From Candidatus Treponema faecavium (GTDB taxonomy: Bacteria > Spirochaetota > Spirochaetia > Treponematales > Treponemataceae), in assembly GCA_019113455.1 (NCBI GenBank), contig DXHG01000206.1, positions 1 through 25,846 on the forward strand: 25,846 nt of DNA. Reading direction: 5' to 3'. This document shows, one piece after another, positions 8,771-16,108 of this stretch; within the stretch, counting starts at the first letter, position 1, and each line of letters begins with the position of its first letter. The notes below the pieces were generated by a model that was not told the DNA's origin, did no database searches, and saw only the letters and a list, made by a program, of their open reading frames with translations. A program made the position numbers and the translations under genes.

Positions 8771-9003
8771 TTTGCCGACGGCTGTCAGATTTCCCATTTA
8801 AAAAATAAAAATTTGCCGATGGCTAATTTTACATTTGCCATTTATCAGATATGAATTTTGCCGATGGCCAGCGGCGCACTTGCCGACTGCAAATTTTTAG
8901 TTTGCCGTCGGCAAATGAAACGTTTGCCATCGGCAAGTGTCTCGCTGGCCGACGGCAAATTTCTTACCGGATAAACGGCAAATGTAAATTTTGCCGCCGG
9001 CAA
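8771..9003. repeat. Cluster of TTTGCCG-N-CGGCAAA palindromic units
   Basis: About nine whole or half copies of a 15-base palindrome lie in 233 bases. They are at 8771, 8812, 8834 (half), 8857, 8880, 8901 (perfect TTTGCCGTCGGCAAA), 8923, 8946, 8976 (half) and 8990. Variation is mostly at the centre (GAC, GAT, ATC, GTC, GCC). Spacing is irregular (about 20-45 bases) with AT-rich linkers. The cluster ends about 90 bases before the NimA-like gene. No protein frame explains it. Confidence 0.8.
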
Positions 9004-9096
9004 TTTTTTTTAGTTTCCCAATCGGAAACTTTTCCGCAGCGGCGCACTTTACGGCGGGCGCGCGGGCGCATATACTACCCTGCGGAGGAATACCGC

Positions 9097-9588
9097 ATGA
9101 GAAGAAAAGACAGAGAAGTTACCGATGGGCAGCGCATCAGAGACATCATTCAATCGTGCAGCTGCTGCAGGCTCGGGCTTTCAGACGGCGGGGACGTGTA
9201 TATCGTTCCGCTCAGCTTTGGCTATGAGGAAGCTGACGGAGCTCGCGTATTTTATTTTCACAGCGCCCCGGAAGGCAGAAAAATAGAGCTGCTTACGCAG
9301 CACCCGCACGCCGCATTTGAACTTGACACCGGCGGCGAAACCGTAACGGCGCCGACCGCGTGCGGCTGGACAGCGCGCTACCGGAGCGTCATCGGCACGG
9401 GCGATGTGTCTTTTATCACGGACACCGGGCGCAAGCGCCATGCGCTTGACTGCATTATGAACCACTATGCGCGCCTTTTGCAGCATGACACTCATAATCG
9501 GCCGTGGCAGTATCAGGACGAAATGCTTAACCAAGTGTGCGTGTTCATGCTCCGCGTTGCCGAACTGAGCTGCAAAGAACACCGCTGA
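9097..9588 (+). CDS. PNPOx-like flavin-binding protein (NimA-type)
   Basis: A 163-residue protein beginning MRRKDREVTDGQRIRDIIQS. The order of blocks matches the NimA/pyridoxamine-phosphate-oxidase-like split-barrel family: RLGLSDGGDVYIVPLSFGYE, then YFHSAPEGRKIELL, then AFELD, with RSVIGTGDVSFI later. Such proteins bind FMN or a related cofactor; some reduce 5-nitroimidazoles, but most are uncharacterised oxidoreductases. I would not infer drug resistance from this. The start at 9097 was chosen because GGAGGA lies 7 bases upstream and a TATACT box sits at 9071. A longer frame from 8851 would read through the palindrome cluster and add 82 low-complexity residues with no family counterpart. 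The gene is monocistronic by context. Confidence 0.85.
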   Translation: MRRKDREVTDGQRIRDIIQSCSCCRLGLSDGGDVYIVPLSFGYEEADGARVFYFHSAPEGRKIELLTQHPHAAFELDTGGETVTAPTACGWTARYRSVIGTGDVSFITDTGRKRHALDCIMNHYARLLQHDTHNRPWQYQDEMLNQVCVFMLRVAELSCKEHR

Positions 9589-9599
9589 CCTGCACGCCG

Positions 9600-9835
9600 A
9601 AGACTTGCCGCGCTTTGCAGCAAACGGCTCGCTCCAAGCCTCAGTGCAGGAAGAACGGGAGGGAAATCAAAGTACAGAGAATAACAAAGAAAAACGCCGC
9701 ACGTGCAGCGCAGAACCTCCCCGCAGGGCCCCCGCAAAGAAAACAGGCCCGCGCGCACACGCAATACCCATCCCCTGCAGAGACCTGCGAAAAAAAACGC
9801 GCGCGTTTTTTTCTTGCAATATTCCCAAAACATGA
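9600..9835 (-). repeat. Dispersed non-coding repeat copy, inverted
   Basis: Lies between the NimA-like gene and the amylosucrase gene. Read on the minus strand, it repeats the 8.3-kb copy: TTCGCAGGTCTCTGC, then the CTGCGGGGAGG / TGCACGTGCGGCG blocks. The exact 23-base core follows at 9673-9695, then CCCTCCCG and the TGCACTGAGGCTTG tail. It ends about 50 bases before the next start codon. Confidence 0.7.
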
Positions 9836-9882
9836 TACGATTTATGTAGTCCCGCAGCATAAAGGGAGGAAAAAGAAAAAAG

Positions 9883-11718
9883 ATGTCCGGCTATACAAAA
9901 CGCCTCGCCGAAAGAAAAGCAGAACTCACGCGGCTTTATATGGAGCTCTACAGCGATTCCGATTCACTCGATGCACTGCTTGCGGCGGTAAGCCGCTATG
10001 CCCAAGCACGCAGCCAGGAACTTGTCAGGCTTGACGCCAAACGGCTCAAAGATCCTCACTGGTTCCTCGGCGCGCGCATGATGGGCATGACGATGTACAC
10101 GGAGCTCTTTAACGGCACGTTCAGCGGCATCACGCAGAAAATGGCGCACCTTAAGAACCTCGGCCTGAGCTATCTGCATCTCATGCCGTTTACGGCAACG
10201 CCGCTTAAAGACAACGACGGAGGTTTTGCCGTCAGCGATTTCTTTAACGCCGACCCGCGGCTTGGCACAAACGAAGATGTTGAAGCGCTCGCCGACAGCC
10301 TGCGCAAAGCGGGCATCAGTCTGTGCATGGACTTTGTGATGAACCACACGTCGGACGAACATGAGTGGGCGGTGCGCGCCAAGGCGGGAGACGAACAGGC
10401 GCAGGCCATGTACCTGTGCTATCCCGACCGCACGATTCCCGATGAATTTGAAAAAACAATGCCCGAAGTGTTCCCCGAGACGGCACCCGGAAACTTTATC
10501 TATTCGCCTGAGATGGGCAAGTGGGTGCTCTCAACGTTCTATCCCAAGCAGTGGGACCTCAACTACCGCAATCCCGCAGTCTTTAACGCGATGGTGGAAG
10601 CGATGCTCTGCTGGGCGAACAGGGGCGTTGAGGTGTTCCGCCTTGACGCGGTTCCCTATATCTGGAAGGAACTGGGCACAAGCTGCCGCAATCTGCCGCA
10701 GGTACACACGATTGTACGCATGATACGTCTCGTGCTCGAGATTGCCTGCCCTGCAGTAATTCTCAAAGGCGAAGTCGTCATGGCGCCACGCGAGCTTAAA
10801 GCTTATTTCGGCACTCCTGAACAGCCTGAATGTCATCTCCTTTACGGCGTCAGCGCGATGGTGAATATCTGGGGAGCGCTTTCGAGCATGGACGTGCGGC
10901 TGCTGTACAGCCAGATAGAAAGCATGCTTGCCATGGGAGACAGCGCGGTCTTTGTTAACTACCTGCGCTGCCACGACGACATCGGCTGGGGCTTTGACGA
11001 AGACAGAGAACGAGAGCTCGGCATAGACCCGCTCGCGCACAAGATATTTCAGTACCGCTTTTACTGCGGACAATTTCCGCTTTCGTACGCAAGAGGAGAA
11101 CTGTACAACTACGATCCGGACAGCCTCGACGCAAGGAGCTGCGGCACAACTGCGAGCCTTGTCGGCATTGAAGCCGCGCTTGAGTCAAAGGATCTGGGCG
11201 CGCTTGAGGCGGCGGTGCGCCGGTACGCCATGCTCTACAGCCTCGTTTTCGCACTGCGCGGCTTCCCGCTCGTCAACAGCGGCGACGAAGTGGGTATGCT
11301 GAACGACTGCGGCTACAAAAACGACCCGCTTAAGGCGGCAGACTCCCGCTATGTGCACCGCCCCCGCTTCGACTGGGCAAAAGCCGCCGCCGCGGCAAAA
11401 CACGGAACGCTTGAGGCGGTGCTCACCGGTATTCTCAAAATGCTTTGCAAGACACGCACAGCGTCTCCGTTTTTCAGCGCAGATGCGTTCGTTACAACGT
11501 GGTGGAGCCACAACAGCCGCGTCTTTGCGCTGAGAAGAAGCAGAGGCGGTGCGGATATGCTGTGCGTGTTCTCATTCTCGTCCGAAAGAGAACACGCCCG
11601 CTTTGACTTTTTCACCGGCATCTACGAAGACGCCTTTACGGGAAGAATAGTCGAACCGGGACGCGGCATACCGCTGTGGCCCTACGAGACGCTCTGGCTC
11701 ACAAAGAAAACGGAATAA
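9883..11718 (+). CDS. Amylosucrase-type GH13 glucosyltransferase
   Basis: A 611-residue GH13 (alpha-amylase superfamily) enzyme most like amylosucrase (Neisseria polysaccharea enzyme about 636 residues). That enzyme transfers glucose from sucrose to alpha-1,4-glucan. The conserved regions are in order: region I DFVMNHTSDEHEWA (D150-H155); region II VFRLDAVPYIWKELGTSC with nucleophile D255; region III LKGEVVM with acid/base E297; region IV YLRCHDDIGWGF with H364-D365-D366. The HDDIGW and DAVPYIWK...LPQVH wording is typical of subfamily GH13_4. A C-terminal beta domain ends in LWPYETLWL. There is no signal peptide, so it is cytoplasmic. GGGAGGA lies 12 bases before the ATG. Sucrose hydrolase or sucrose phosphorylase activity remains possible. 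It stands alone between two repeat copies, with no sugar transporter beside it. Confidence 0.87.
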   Translation: MSGYTKRLAERKAELTRLYMELYSDSDSLDALLAAVSRYAQARSQELVRLDAKRLKDPHWFLGARMMGMTMYTELFNGTFSGITQKMAHLKNLGLSYLHLMPFTATPLKDNDGGFAVSDFFNADPRLGTNEDVEALADSLRKAGISLCMDFVMNHTSDEHEWAVRAKAGDEQAQAMYLCYPDRTIPDEFEKTMPEVFPETAPGNFIYSPEMGKWVLSTFYPKQWDLNYRNPAVFNAMVEAMLCWANRGVEVFRLDAVPYIWKELGTSCRNLPQVHTIVRMIRLVLEIACPAVILKGEVVMAPRELKAYFGTPEQPECHLLYGVSAMVNIWGALSSMDVRLLYSQIESMLAMGDSAVFVNYLRCHDDIGWGFDEDRERELGIDPLAHKIFQYRFYCGQFPLSYARGELYNYDPDSLDARSCGTTASLVGIEAALESKDLGALEAAVRRYAMLYSLVFALRGFPLVNSGDEVGMLNDCGYKNDPLKAADSRYVHRPRFDWAKAAAAAKHGTLEAVLTGILKMLCKTRTASPFFSADAFVTTWWSHNSRVFALRRSRGGADMLCVFSFSSEREHARFDFFTGIYEDAFTGRIVEPGRGIPLWPYETLWLTKKTE

Positions 11719-11824
11719 GCGCGGCACAAGAGTTACCCGCGCCGAGCCGCAATAACCGCAGGGCGGCGGCATGTGCCTTGCCGCAGGCGTACTGTTCGGC
11801 CGATGCGTGCCGCTATGCGGCAAG

Positions 11825-12000
11825 CGTCAGTGCTGGAAGAGAAGGAGGCGCTTTGGGGAGGGAGAGATACCGCTTCTGAAGCAGCGGTGTCTCTCAAAAA
11901 AGCACATTACAGAGAATAAGAAAGCAAAAACAGCCGCGTGCACACGCAGAAATCGAACCGCAGCAGCGTTCAAAGAAACAAGTCCGCGCTGCAAGCGCAT
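11825..12000 (-). repeat. Dispersed non-coding repeat copy, inverted, upstream of metN
   Basis: On the minus strand this repeats the 8.3-kb element: a TGCACGCGGCTG block, the core variant at 11932-11909 (one substitution and one extra base compared with the other copies), and CTCCCTCCCCAA at 11864-11853. A stem of about 13 pairs joins GAGATACCGCT and AGCGGTGTCTC (about 11861-11896). The rest of 11719-12060 holds no credible gene. Confidence 0.65.
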
Positions 12001-12010
12001 CTGTATAACC

Positions 12011-12040
12011 TTGACTTTATGCACTGAAACGTGCATAAAT
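12011..12040 (+). promoter_or_regulatory. metNIQ promoter with an inverted repeat in the spacer
   Basis: TTGACT (12011-12016), a 17-base spacer and CATAAA (12034-12039). A perfect inverted repeat ATGCAC-tgaaac-GTGCAT (12019-12036) fills the spacer and overlaps the -10. That is where a repressor would block RNA polymerase, making it a candidate methionine-responsive operator. No riboswitch fold was recognised. Confidence 0.5.
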
Positions 12041-12060
12041 ATAACACTCGAGGAGCAGTT

Positions 12061-13104
12061 ATGCAGATTAAGCTGGAAGGTCTTGAACGAACCTATACCG
12101 GCACCGCTTCCGCGGGGGATGTCCACGCCGTACAGCAGGTCAGTCTTTTAATCCCTTCAAATACTATTTTCGGTATTATCGGAAAAAGCGGCGCCGGCAA
12201 ATCAACGCTCGTGCGCCTGATCAGTTTGCTTGAAAAGCCTGACGCAGGAAGCATCTTTTACGACGGCGAGCGTGTCGACAATCTCACCGGTCAAAAACTC
12301 ATCCAGCGGCGGCGGCGCGCCGGCATGATTTTTCAGAACTTTAATCTCTTTTCGTCGCGCACTGCGGGGCGCAATATCGCCTATCCGATGGAAATATGCG
12401 GTATGCCCAAAGCCCGCATACAGGAGCGCACGCAGGAACTGCTTGAGCTTGTCGGGCTTGCCGACCGCGGCGACGCGCCGGTAAGCACGCTTTCAGGCGG
12501 GCAGAAGCAGCGCGTCGCCATTGCGCGCGCGCTTGCAAACAATCCCGACGTGCTCTTCTGCGACGAAGCGACAAGCGCGCTTGACCCGCAGACGACACGC
12601 GCGATACTGGAGCTTATCCGTCAGATACAAAAGAAAATGCAGCTGACTGTCGTAATGATCACGCATCAGATGGAAGTGGTGCGAGACGCCTGCGACGAGG
12701 TTGCAGTGCTTGACGCGGGGCGCGTCGTAGAACAGGGGCCGGTGTCGCAGATATTCAGCGCGCCGCAGGCAGCGGTAACGCGCGACTTTATTTCCAATCT
12801 GGCGCCGATGACGGCTGACGATGACGGAACCGTAACGCACCGGCAGGGCATGGTGCGCTGGTCCGCGGAAGGCGGCCGCTATATACTGCATTTTATCGGC
12901 TCCATGACAGGAGAGCCGGTGCTCAGCAATATGGCAAAACGCTTTGATGTGAGCTTTAATATCAGAGCCGGCGGTATTCAGCTGCTGCCGGAGCAGCAGG
13001 TAGGAACAATGATTATAGACATTGCCGGAGACGAGGCGGAAACGGCGAACGCGCTCGCGTATCTGCGTTCACAGGGCGTCGCCGTAGAGGAGACAAAACA
13101 ATGA
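12061..13104 (+). CDS. metN: Methionine ABC importer, ATPase subunit
   Basis: ATP-hydrolysing subunit of the D/L-methionine importer, peripheral on the inner membrane. It is 347 residues: Walker A GKSGAGKST (41-49), Q-loop IFQNFNLF, ABC signature LSGGQ (145-149), Walker B VLFCDE (165-170) and H-loop ITHQMEVV. From about residue 265 a C-terminal NIL domain follows (RYILHFIGSMTGEPVLSNMAKR...), the methionine-sensing regulatory domain of MetN. The start at 12061 has AGGAG five bases upstream; a frame extending to 12031 lacks a site. Its stop overlaps the metI start (ATGA). With metI and metQ it forms a complete importer operon. Confidence 0.96.
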   Translation: MQIKLEGLERTYTGTASAGDVHAVQQVSLLIPSNTIFGIIGKSGAGKSTLVRLISLLEKPDAGSIFYDGERVDNLTGQKLIQRRRRAGMIFQNFNLFSSRTAGRNIAYPMEICGMPKARIQERTQELLELVGLADRGDAPVSTLSGGQKQRVAIARALANNPDVLFCDEATSALDPQTTRAILELIRQIQKKMQLTVVMITHQMEVVRDACDEVAVLDAGRVVEQGPVSQIFSAPQAAVTRDFISNLAPMTADDDGTVTHRQGMVRWSAEGGRYILHFIGSMTGEPVLSNMAKRFDVSFNIRAGGIQLLPEQQVGTMIIDIAGDEAETANALAYLRSQGVAVEETKQ

Positions 13105-13763
13105 GCGCGTCCATGCTGTTTTCGCTTGTTTCGCAGGCAACAGGGCAGACGCTTATCATGGTATTTGCGTCTACGGTGTTTTCGCTGATTTTGGGGCTGC
13201 CGCTCGGTATTCTGCTGTGTGTTACTGATCCGGTGTCGGGCATTACGCCTAAGCCGCTTCTGTATCAGGTGCTTACCCGCATCGTCAATATACTGCGGTC
13301 GTTTCCGTTCATTATACTGATGATTCTCCTATTCCCGCTTTCGCGCATTATCGTGCGCACGAGCATCGGCACAACGGCGACTATCGTGCCGCTTTCTATC
13401 GCGGCGGCGCCGTTTATTGCCCGCATTATAGAAACGGCGCTCAAAGAAGTGGATCCGGGTGTTATTCAGGCGGCGCGTGCGATGGGCTCAACGAACATGC
13501 AGATCATCGTCAAGGTGCTTCTGCCTGAGGCGATGCCGTCGCTTGTTTCGGGCATCACGCTCACGATTATCAATCTCATCGGCTATTCCGCGATGGCGGG
13601 AGCAATCGGCGGCGGCGGGCTCGGCGACCTTGCGATACGCTACGGCTATCAGCGGTTCAGAACAGACGTGATGATTGCCGCCGTCGTTGTGATTCTTGTG
13701 CTCGTGGAACTCATTCAGCTTGCCGGCACTAAAATCAGCGCCGCGCTGCTTGCAAAACGATAA
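13101..13763 (+). CDS. metI: Methionine ABC importer, permease subunit
   Basis: Inner-membrane permease of 220 residues with about five hydrophobic segments. The cytoplasmic EAA loop that contacts MetN is plain: EVDPGVIQAARAMGSTNMQ then IVKVLLPEAMPSL. GYSAMAGAIGGGGLGDLAIRYGY near the C-terminus is characteristic of MetI. It starts within the metN stop (4-base overlap), so it is translationally coupled. It is followed 63 bases later by metQ. Confidence 0.96.
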   Translation: MSASMLFSLVSQATGQTLIMVFASTVFSLILGLPLGILLCVTDPVSGITPKPLLYQVLTRIVNILRSFPFIILMILLFPLSRIIVRTSIGTTATIVPLSIAAAPFIARIIETALKEVDPGVIQAARAMGSTNMQIIVKVLLPEAMPSLVSGITLTIINLIGYSAMAGAIGGGGLGDLAIRYGYQRFRTDVMIAAVVVILVLVELIQLAGTKISAALLAKR

Positions 13764-13780
13764 CCGATACAGGCATACCG

Positions 13781-13805
13781 GAAGCTGTGCCGCGCGCACG
13801 GCTTC
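13781..13805 (+). other. Stem-loop between metI and metQ
   Basis: GAAGC-t-GTGC-cgcgc-GCAC-g-GCTTC followed by TTTATATATGG. It is an imperfect hairpin with one T-G bulge and a short T-run, placed where partial termination or mRNA end-protection could set metQ apart from metNI. Binding proteins are commonly needed in excess of the membrane subunits. Confidence 0.45.
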
Positions 13806-13826
13806 TTTATATATGGAGGTTTCTAC

Positions 13827-14624
13827 ATGAAAAAAATCCTTACTATTGCAGCCGTGCTGCTGTGCGCAGCAGCGGTATTTGCCGGCGGAAAAAAAGACGA
13901 CGGGCAGACGATTTCCGTCGGCGCGACTCCTGAGCCGCACGCGGCGATGCTGCAGCTCGTTGTCGACGACCTTGCCGCACAGGGAATCACACTTGAGATC
14001 GTTGAATTTACCGACTACGTAACGCCGAACGAAGCGCTTGAAAGCGGCCAGATACTGGCTAATTTCTTTCAGCATCTGCCGTATCTTGAGTCGTTCAACG
14101 AAGAGCGCGGCTATCATCTTGTAAGCGCCGGCGGTATTCACATCGAGCCGATGGCGCTCTATTCGCGCAAGGCGGACTCGCTTGACGCGATTGCCGACGG
14201 AGCAGCAATCGCTATCCCCAACGACCCGACAAACGAAGGCCGCGCGCTGCTGCTCTTGCAGTCTGCGGGTCTTATCACGCTGAACGCCGACGCGGGCATC
14301 ACCGCAACGCCGCTTGACATCACGGCGAACCCGAAAAACCTGCAGTTTACCGAAATCGAAGCCGCATCTCTGCCGCGCGTGCTTGACGATGTAGACGCGG
14401 CGGTCATCAACGGCAACTACGCCATTCCCGCCGGCCTCAGCGCCAAGACAGACGGCTTGTACGTTGAAGGCGCGGACTCGCCGTATGTAAACGTTGTCGC
14501 AGTAAAAAGCGGAAACGAAAACGACCCCCGCGTTGCTGCGCTTGTTGCAGCGCTGCAGAGCGATAAAGTCGCCAGCTGGATAGCGGAACGCTATCCAAAC
14601 GGAGAAGTGGTCAAAGTATTCTGA
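13827..14624 (+). CDS. metQ: Methionine-binding protein of the ABC importer (TpN32/NlpA family)
   Basis: Periplasmic substrate-binding subunit of 265 residues. A signal peptide (MKKILTIAAVLLCAAAVFAG) leads to a short lysine/aspartate linker, then the NlpA/MetQ fold: VGATPEPHAAMLQ, EFTDYVTPNEAL, NFFQHLPYLESFN, HIEPMALYSRK, AIAIPNDPTNEGRALLLL, and AAVINGNYAIPAGLSA. These follow T. pallidum TpN32 (TP0821) closely. Unlike most MetQ proteins, no cysteine follows the signal peptide, so it appears not to be lipidated at the usual place. The ribosome site GGAGG is well placed. A strong terminator follows. Confidence 0.95.
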   Translation: MKKILTIAAVLLCAAAVFAGGKKDDGQTISVGATPEPHAAMLQLVVDDLAAQGITLEIVEFTDYVTPNEALESGQILANFFQHLPYLESFNEERGYHLVSAGGIHIEPMALYSRKADSLDAIADGAAIAIPNDPTNEGRALLLLQSAGLITLNADAGITATPLDITANPKNLQFTEIEAASLPRVLDDVDAAVINGNYAIPAGLSAKTDGLYVEGADSPYVNVVAVKSGNENDPRVAALVAALQSDKVASWIAERYPNGEVVKVF

Positions 14625-14644
14625 TTGCCGCACACGCGGCAAAT

Positions 14645-14684
14645 AAAAAGCCCGAAGGCGTTATGCACGCCTTCGGGCTTTTTT
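14645..14684. terminator. Bidirectional intrinsic terminator between metQ and pgk
   Basis: Perfect inverted repeat AAAAAGCCCGAAGGCGT (14645-14661), loop TATGC-like, and ACGCCTTCGGGCTTTTTT (14667-14684). The GC-rich stem is followed by a T-run on both strands, so it can end both the met operon and the convergent pgk transcript. Confidence 0.92.
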
Positions 14685-14719
14685 GTTAAACCGGCAGCTG
14701 CCGCGTGCCGCGCGGTTAT

Positions 14720-15988
14720 TTATTTTGTTTCAAGCACCGCGATACCGGGGAGCGTTTTTCCTTCAAGGAATTCAAGCGAAGCGCCGCCGCCGGTTGAAAC
14801 ATGGCTCATCCTGGACGCCAGGTTAAACTTGTTCACCGCCGCCACTGAGTCGCCGCCGCCGACAACGCTTACCGCGCCATTGCCGGTCGCTTCCGCAACG
14901 AGGTGGGCGACTTCACCGGTGCCTTTTGAGAACGCTTCAAACTCAAACACGCCGACCGGGCCGTTCCACACGATAGACTTTGCAGACAGAATCGCATCTT
15001 TGTACAGCGCGAGCGTCTTGGGACCGACGTCCATGCCCATGAGATTGTCGGGGATGTCAACGCCGTCAACCGCGACAGGAGCTGCATCTGCGCTGAATTC
15101 AGCCGCGCCGACGTGGTCAACCGGAAGAATAATGGAAACGTTCTTGCCCTTAGCCGCGGTCAGAAGGTCTTTGGCGGTGTTGATAAAATCATCTTCTACC
15201 AGAGATTTACCGATGGTGTGTCCCTGCGCCTTGAGGAACGTGTACGCCATGCCGCCGCCGATAATGAGCGCGGACGCGTTCTTCAGCAGGCTTTCAAGCA
15301 CCGCAATCTTTGACGACACTTTTGCGCCGCCGATAATCGCAACCATCGGCTTGGGCGGATTGGTAACCATCGGTTCAAGGTATTTTACTTCTTTTTCCAT
15401 GAGGAAGCCGCCTACTTTCACCTGCATGAATTTGGCGATAGTAGCGGTAGAAGCGTGAGCGCGGTGTGCAGTGCCGAACGCATCGTTTACGTAAATGTCT
15501 CCGTATGAAGCTAATTCTTTCGCAAGCTTTTCCTGCTCCGCCATATCTTTAGACGTTTCTTCCTTATGAAAACGGGTATTTTCAAGCATCATGACGCCGC
15601 CGTCGGCAAGCGCATCAACAGCCGCTTTCTGTCCATAGCAGCTGTCGGCAAACACAACCGGCACGCCCAGCAGTTTTGCCAGATACTCAGAAACAGGTTT
15701 CATGCGGTTTTTGCCGTTGATAAACGCTTCTTCGTCTGCGGCGGTAAACGGCTTGCCTGCCTTTTCCGCTTTTTCCTTTGCTTTCTTTACATCTTTTGCA
15801 GGATCGCCCAAGTGGCTCATCAGAACAAGACTTCTCGGCTTCTGTTCAAGAATATATTTTATCGTAGGCAACGCCGCCTGGATACGGGTATCGTCCTGAA
15901 CGACACCGTCTTTCATGGGAACGTTAAAGTCAACACGCATGATAATGCGTTTTCCAGCAAGTTCGACATCTTTTACCGTCTTAATCAT
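14720..15988 (-). CDS. pgk: Phosphoglycerate kinase
   Basis: Glycolytic enzyme making ATP and 3-phosphoglycerate from 1,3-bisphosphoglycerate and ADP. It is 422 residues (MIKTVKDVELAGKRI...), the usual length. Family blocks are visible: RVDFNVPMKDG, VLMSHLGDPAKD, MLENTRFHKEE, VNDAFGTAHRAHAST, PMVAIIGGAKVSSKI, LIIGGGMAYTFLKAQG, VWNGPVGVFEFEAFSKGT and VVGGGDSVAAV. The start at 15988 was chosen over a frame 34 codons longer because GGAGG lies just upstream and the family begins here. The gene is convergent with metQ through a shared terminator. Apparently monocistronic with its own promoter. Confidence 0.98.
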   Translation of the reverse strand: MIKTVKDVELAGKRIIMRVDFNVPMKDGVVQDDTRIQAALPTIKYILEQKPRSLVLMSHLGDPAKDVKKAKEKAEKAGKPFTAADEEAFINGKNRMKPVSEYLAKLLGVPVVFADSCYGQKAAVDALADGGVMMLENTRFHKEETSKDMAEQEKLAKELASYGDIYVNDAFGTAHRAHASTATIAKFMQVKVGGFLMEKEVKYLEPMVTNPPKPMVAIIGGAKVSSKIAVLESLLKNASALIIGGGMAYTFLKAQGHTIGKSLVEDDFINTAKDLLTAAKGKNVSIILPVDHVGAAEFSADAAPVAVDGVDIPDNLMGMDVGPKTLALYKDAILSAKSIVWNGPVGVFEFEAFSKGTGEVAHLVAEATGNGAVSVVGGGDSVAAVNKFNLASRMSHVSTGGGASLEFLEGKTLPGIAVLETK

Positions 15989-16024
15989 AGTCAGAAACCT
16001 CCAATCTGATTTATCAGTTATAAA

Positions 16025-16053
16025 ACTATAGCAATTCTTGGATGAAAAGTAAA
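16025..16053 (-). promoter_or_regulatory. pgk promoter
   Basis: On the minus strand: TTTACT (16053-16048), a 17-base spacer and TATAGT (16030-16025). The start codon lies 36 bases downstream, after a GGAGG site. Confidence 0.6.
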
Positions 16054-16108
16054 GGCAGAAAACACCACCCCTGCCAAAGCCATGCAGCACAATCTGCCTT
16101 GCCGCCCG

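Noticed and set aside
8771..9003. CRISPR array
   Set aside because: Units are 15-base palindromes with irregular, AT-rich gaps and central variation. There are no fixed-length unique spacers and no cas genes.
8851..9096. Long start for the NimA-like protein
   Set aside because: It translates the palindrome cluster into low-complexity sequence; the ATG at 9097 has an ideal ribosome site and the family start.
9097..9588. Nitroimidazole-resistance determinant
   Set aside because: Family resemblance to NimA does not establish the activity; most such proteins are uncharacterised flavoproteins.
13488..14642. 384-codon open frame on the minus strand across metI/metQ
   Set aside because: It is antisense to two certain genes and arises from GC-rich codon use; no recognisable protein and no ribosome site.
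14625..15458. 277-codon plus-strand frame opposite pgk
   Set aside because: Antisense shadow of pgk; its start overlaps the terminator.
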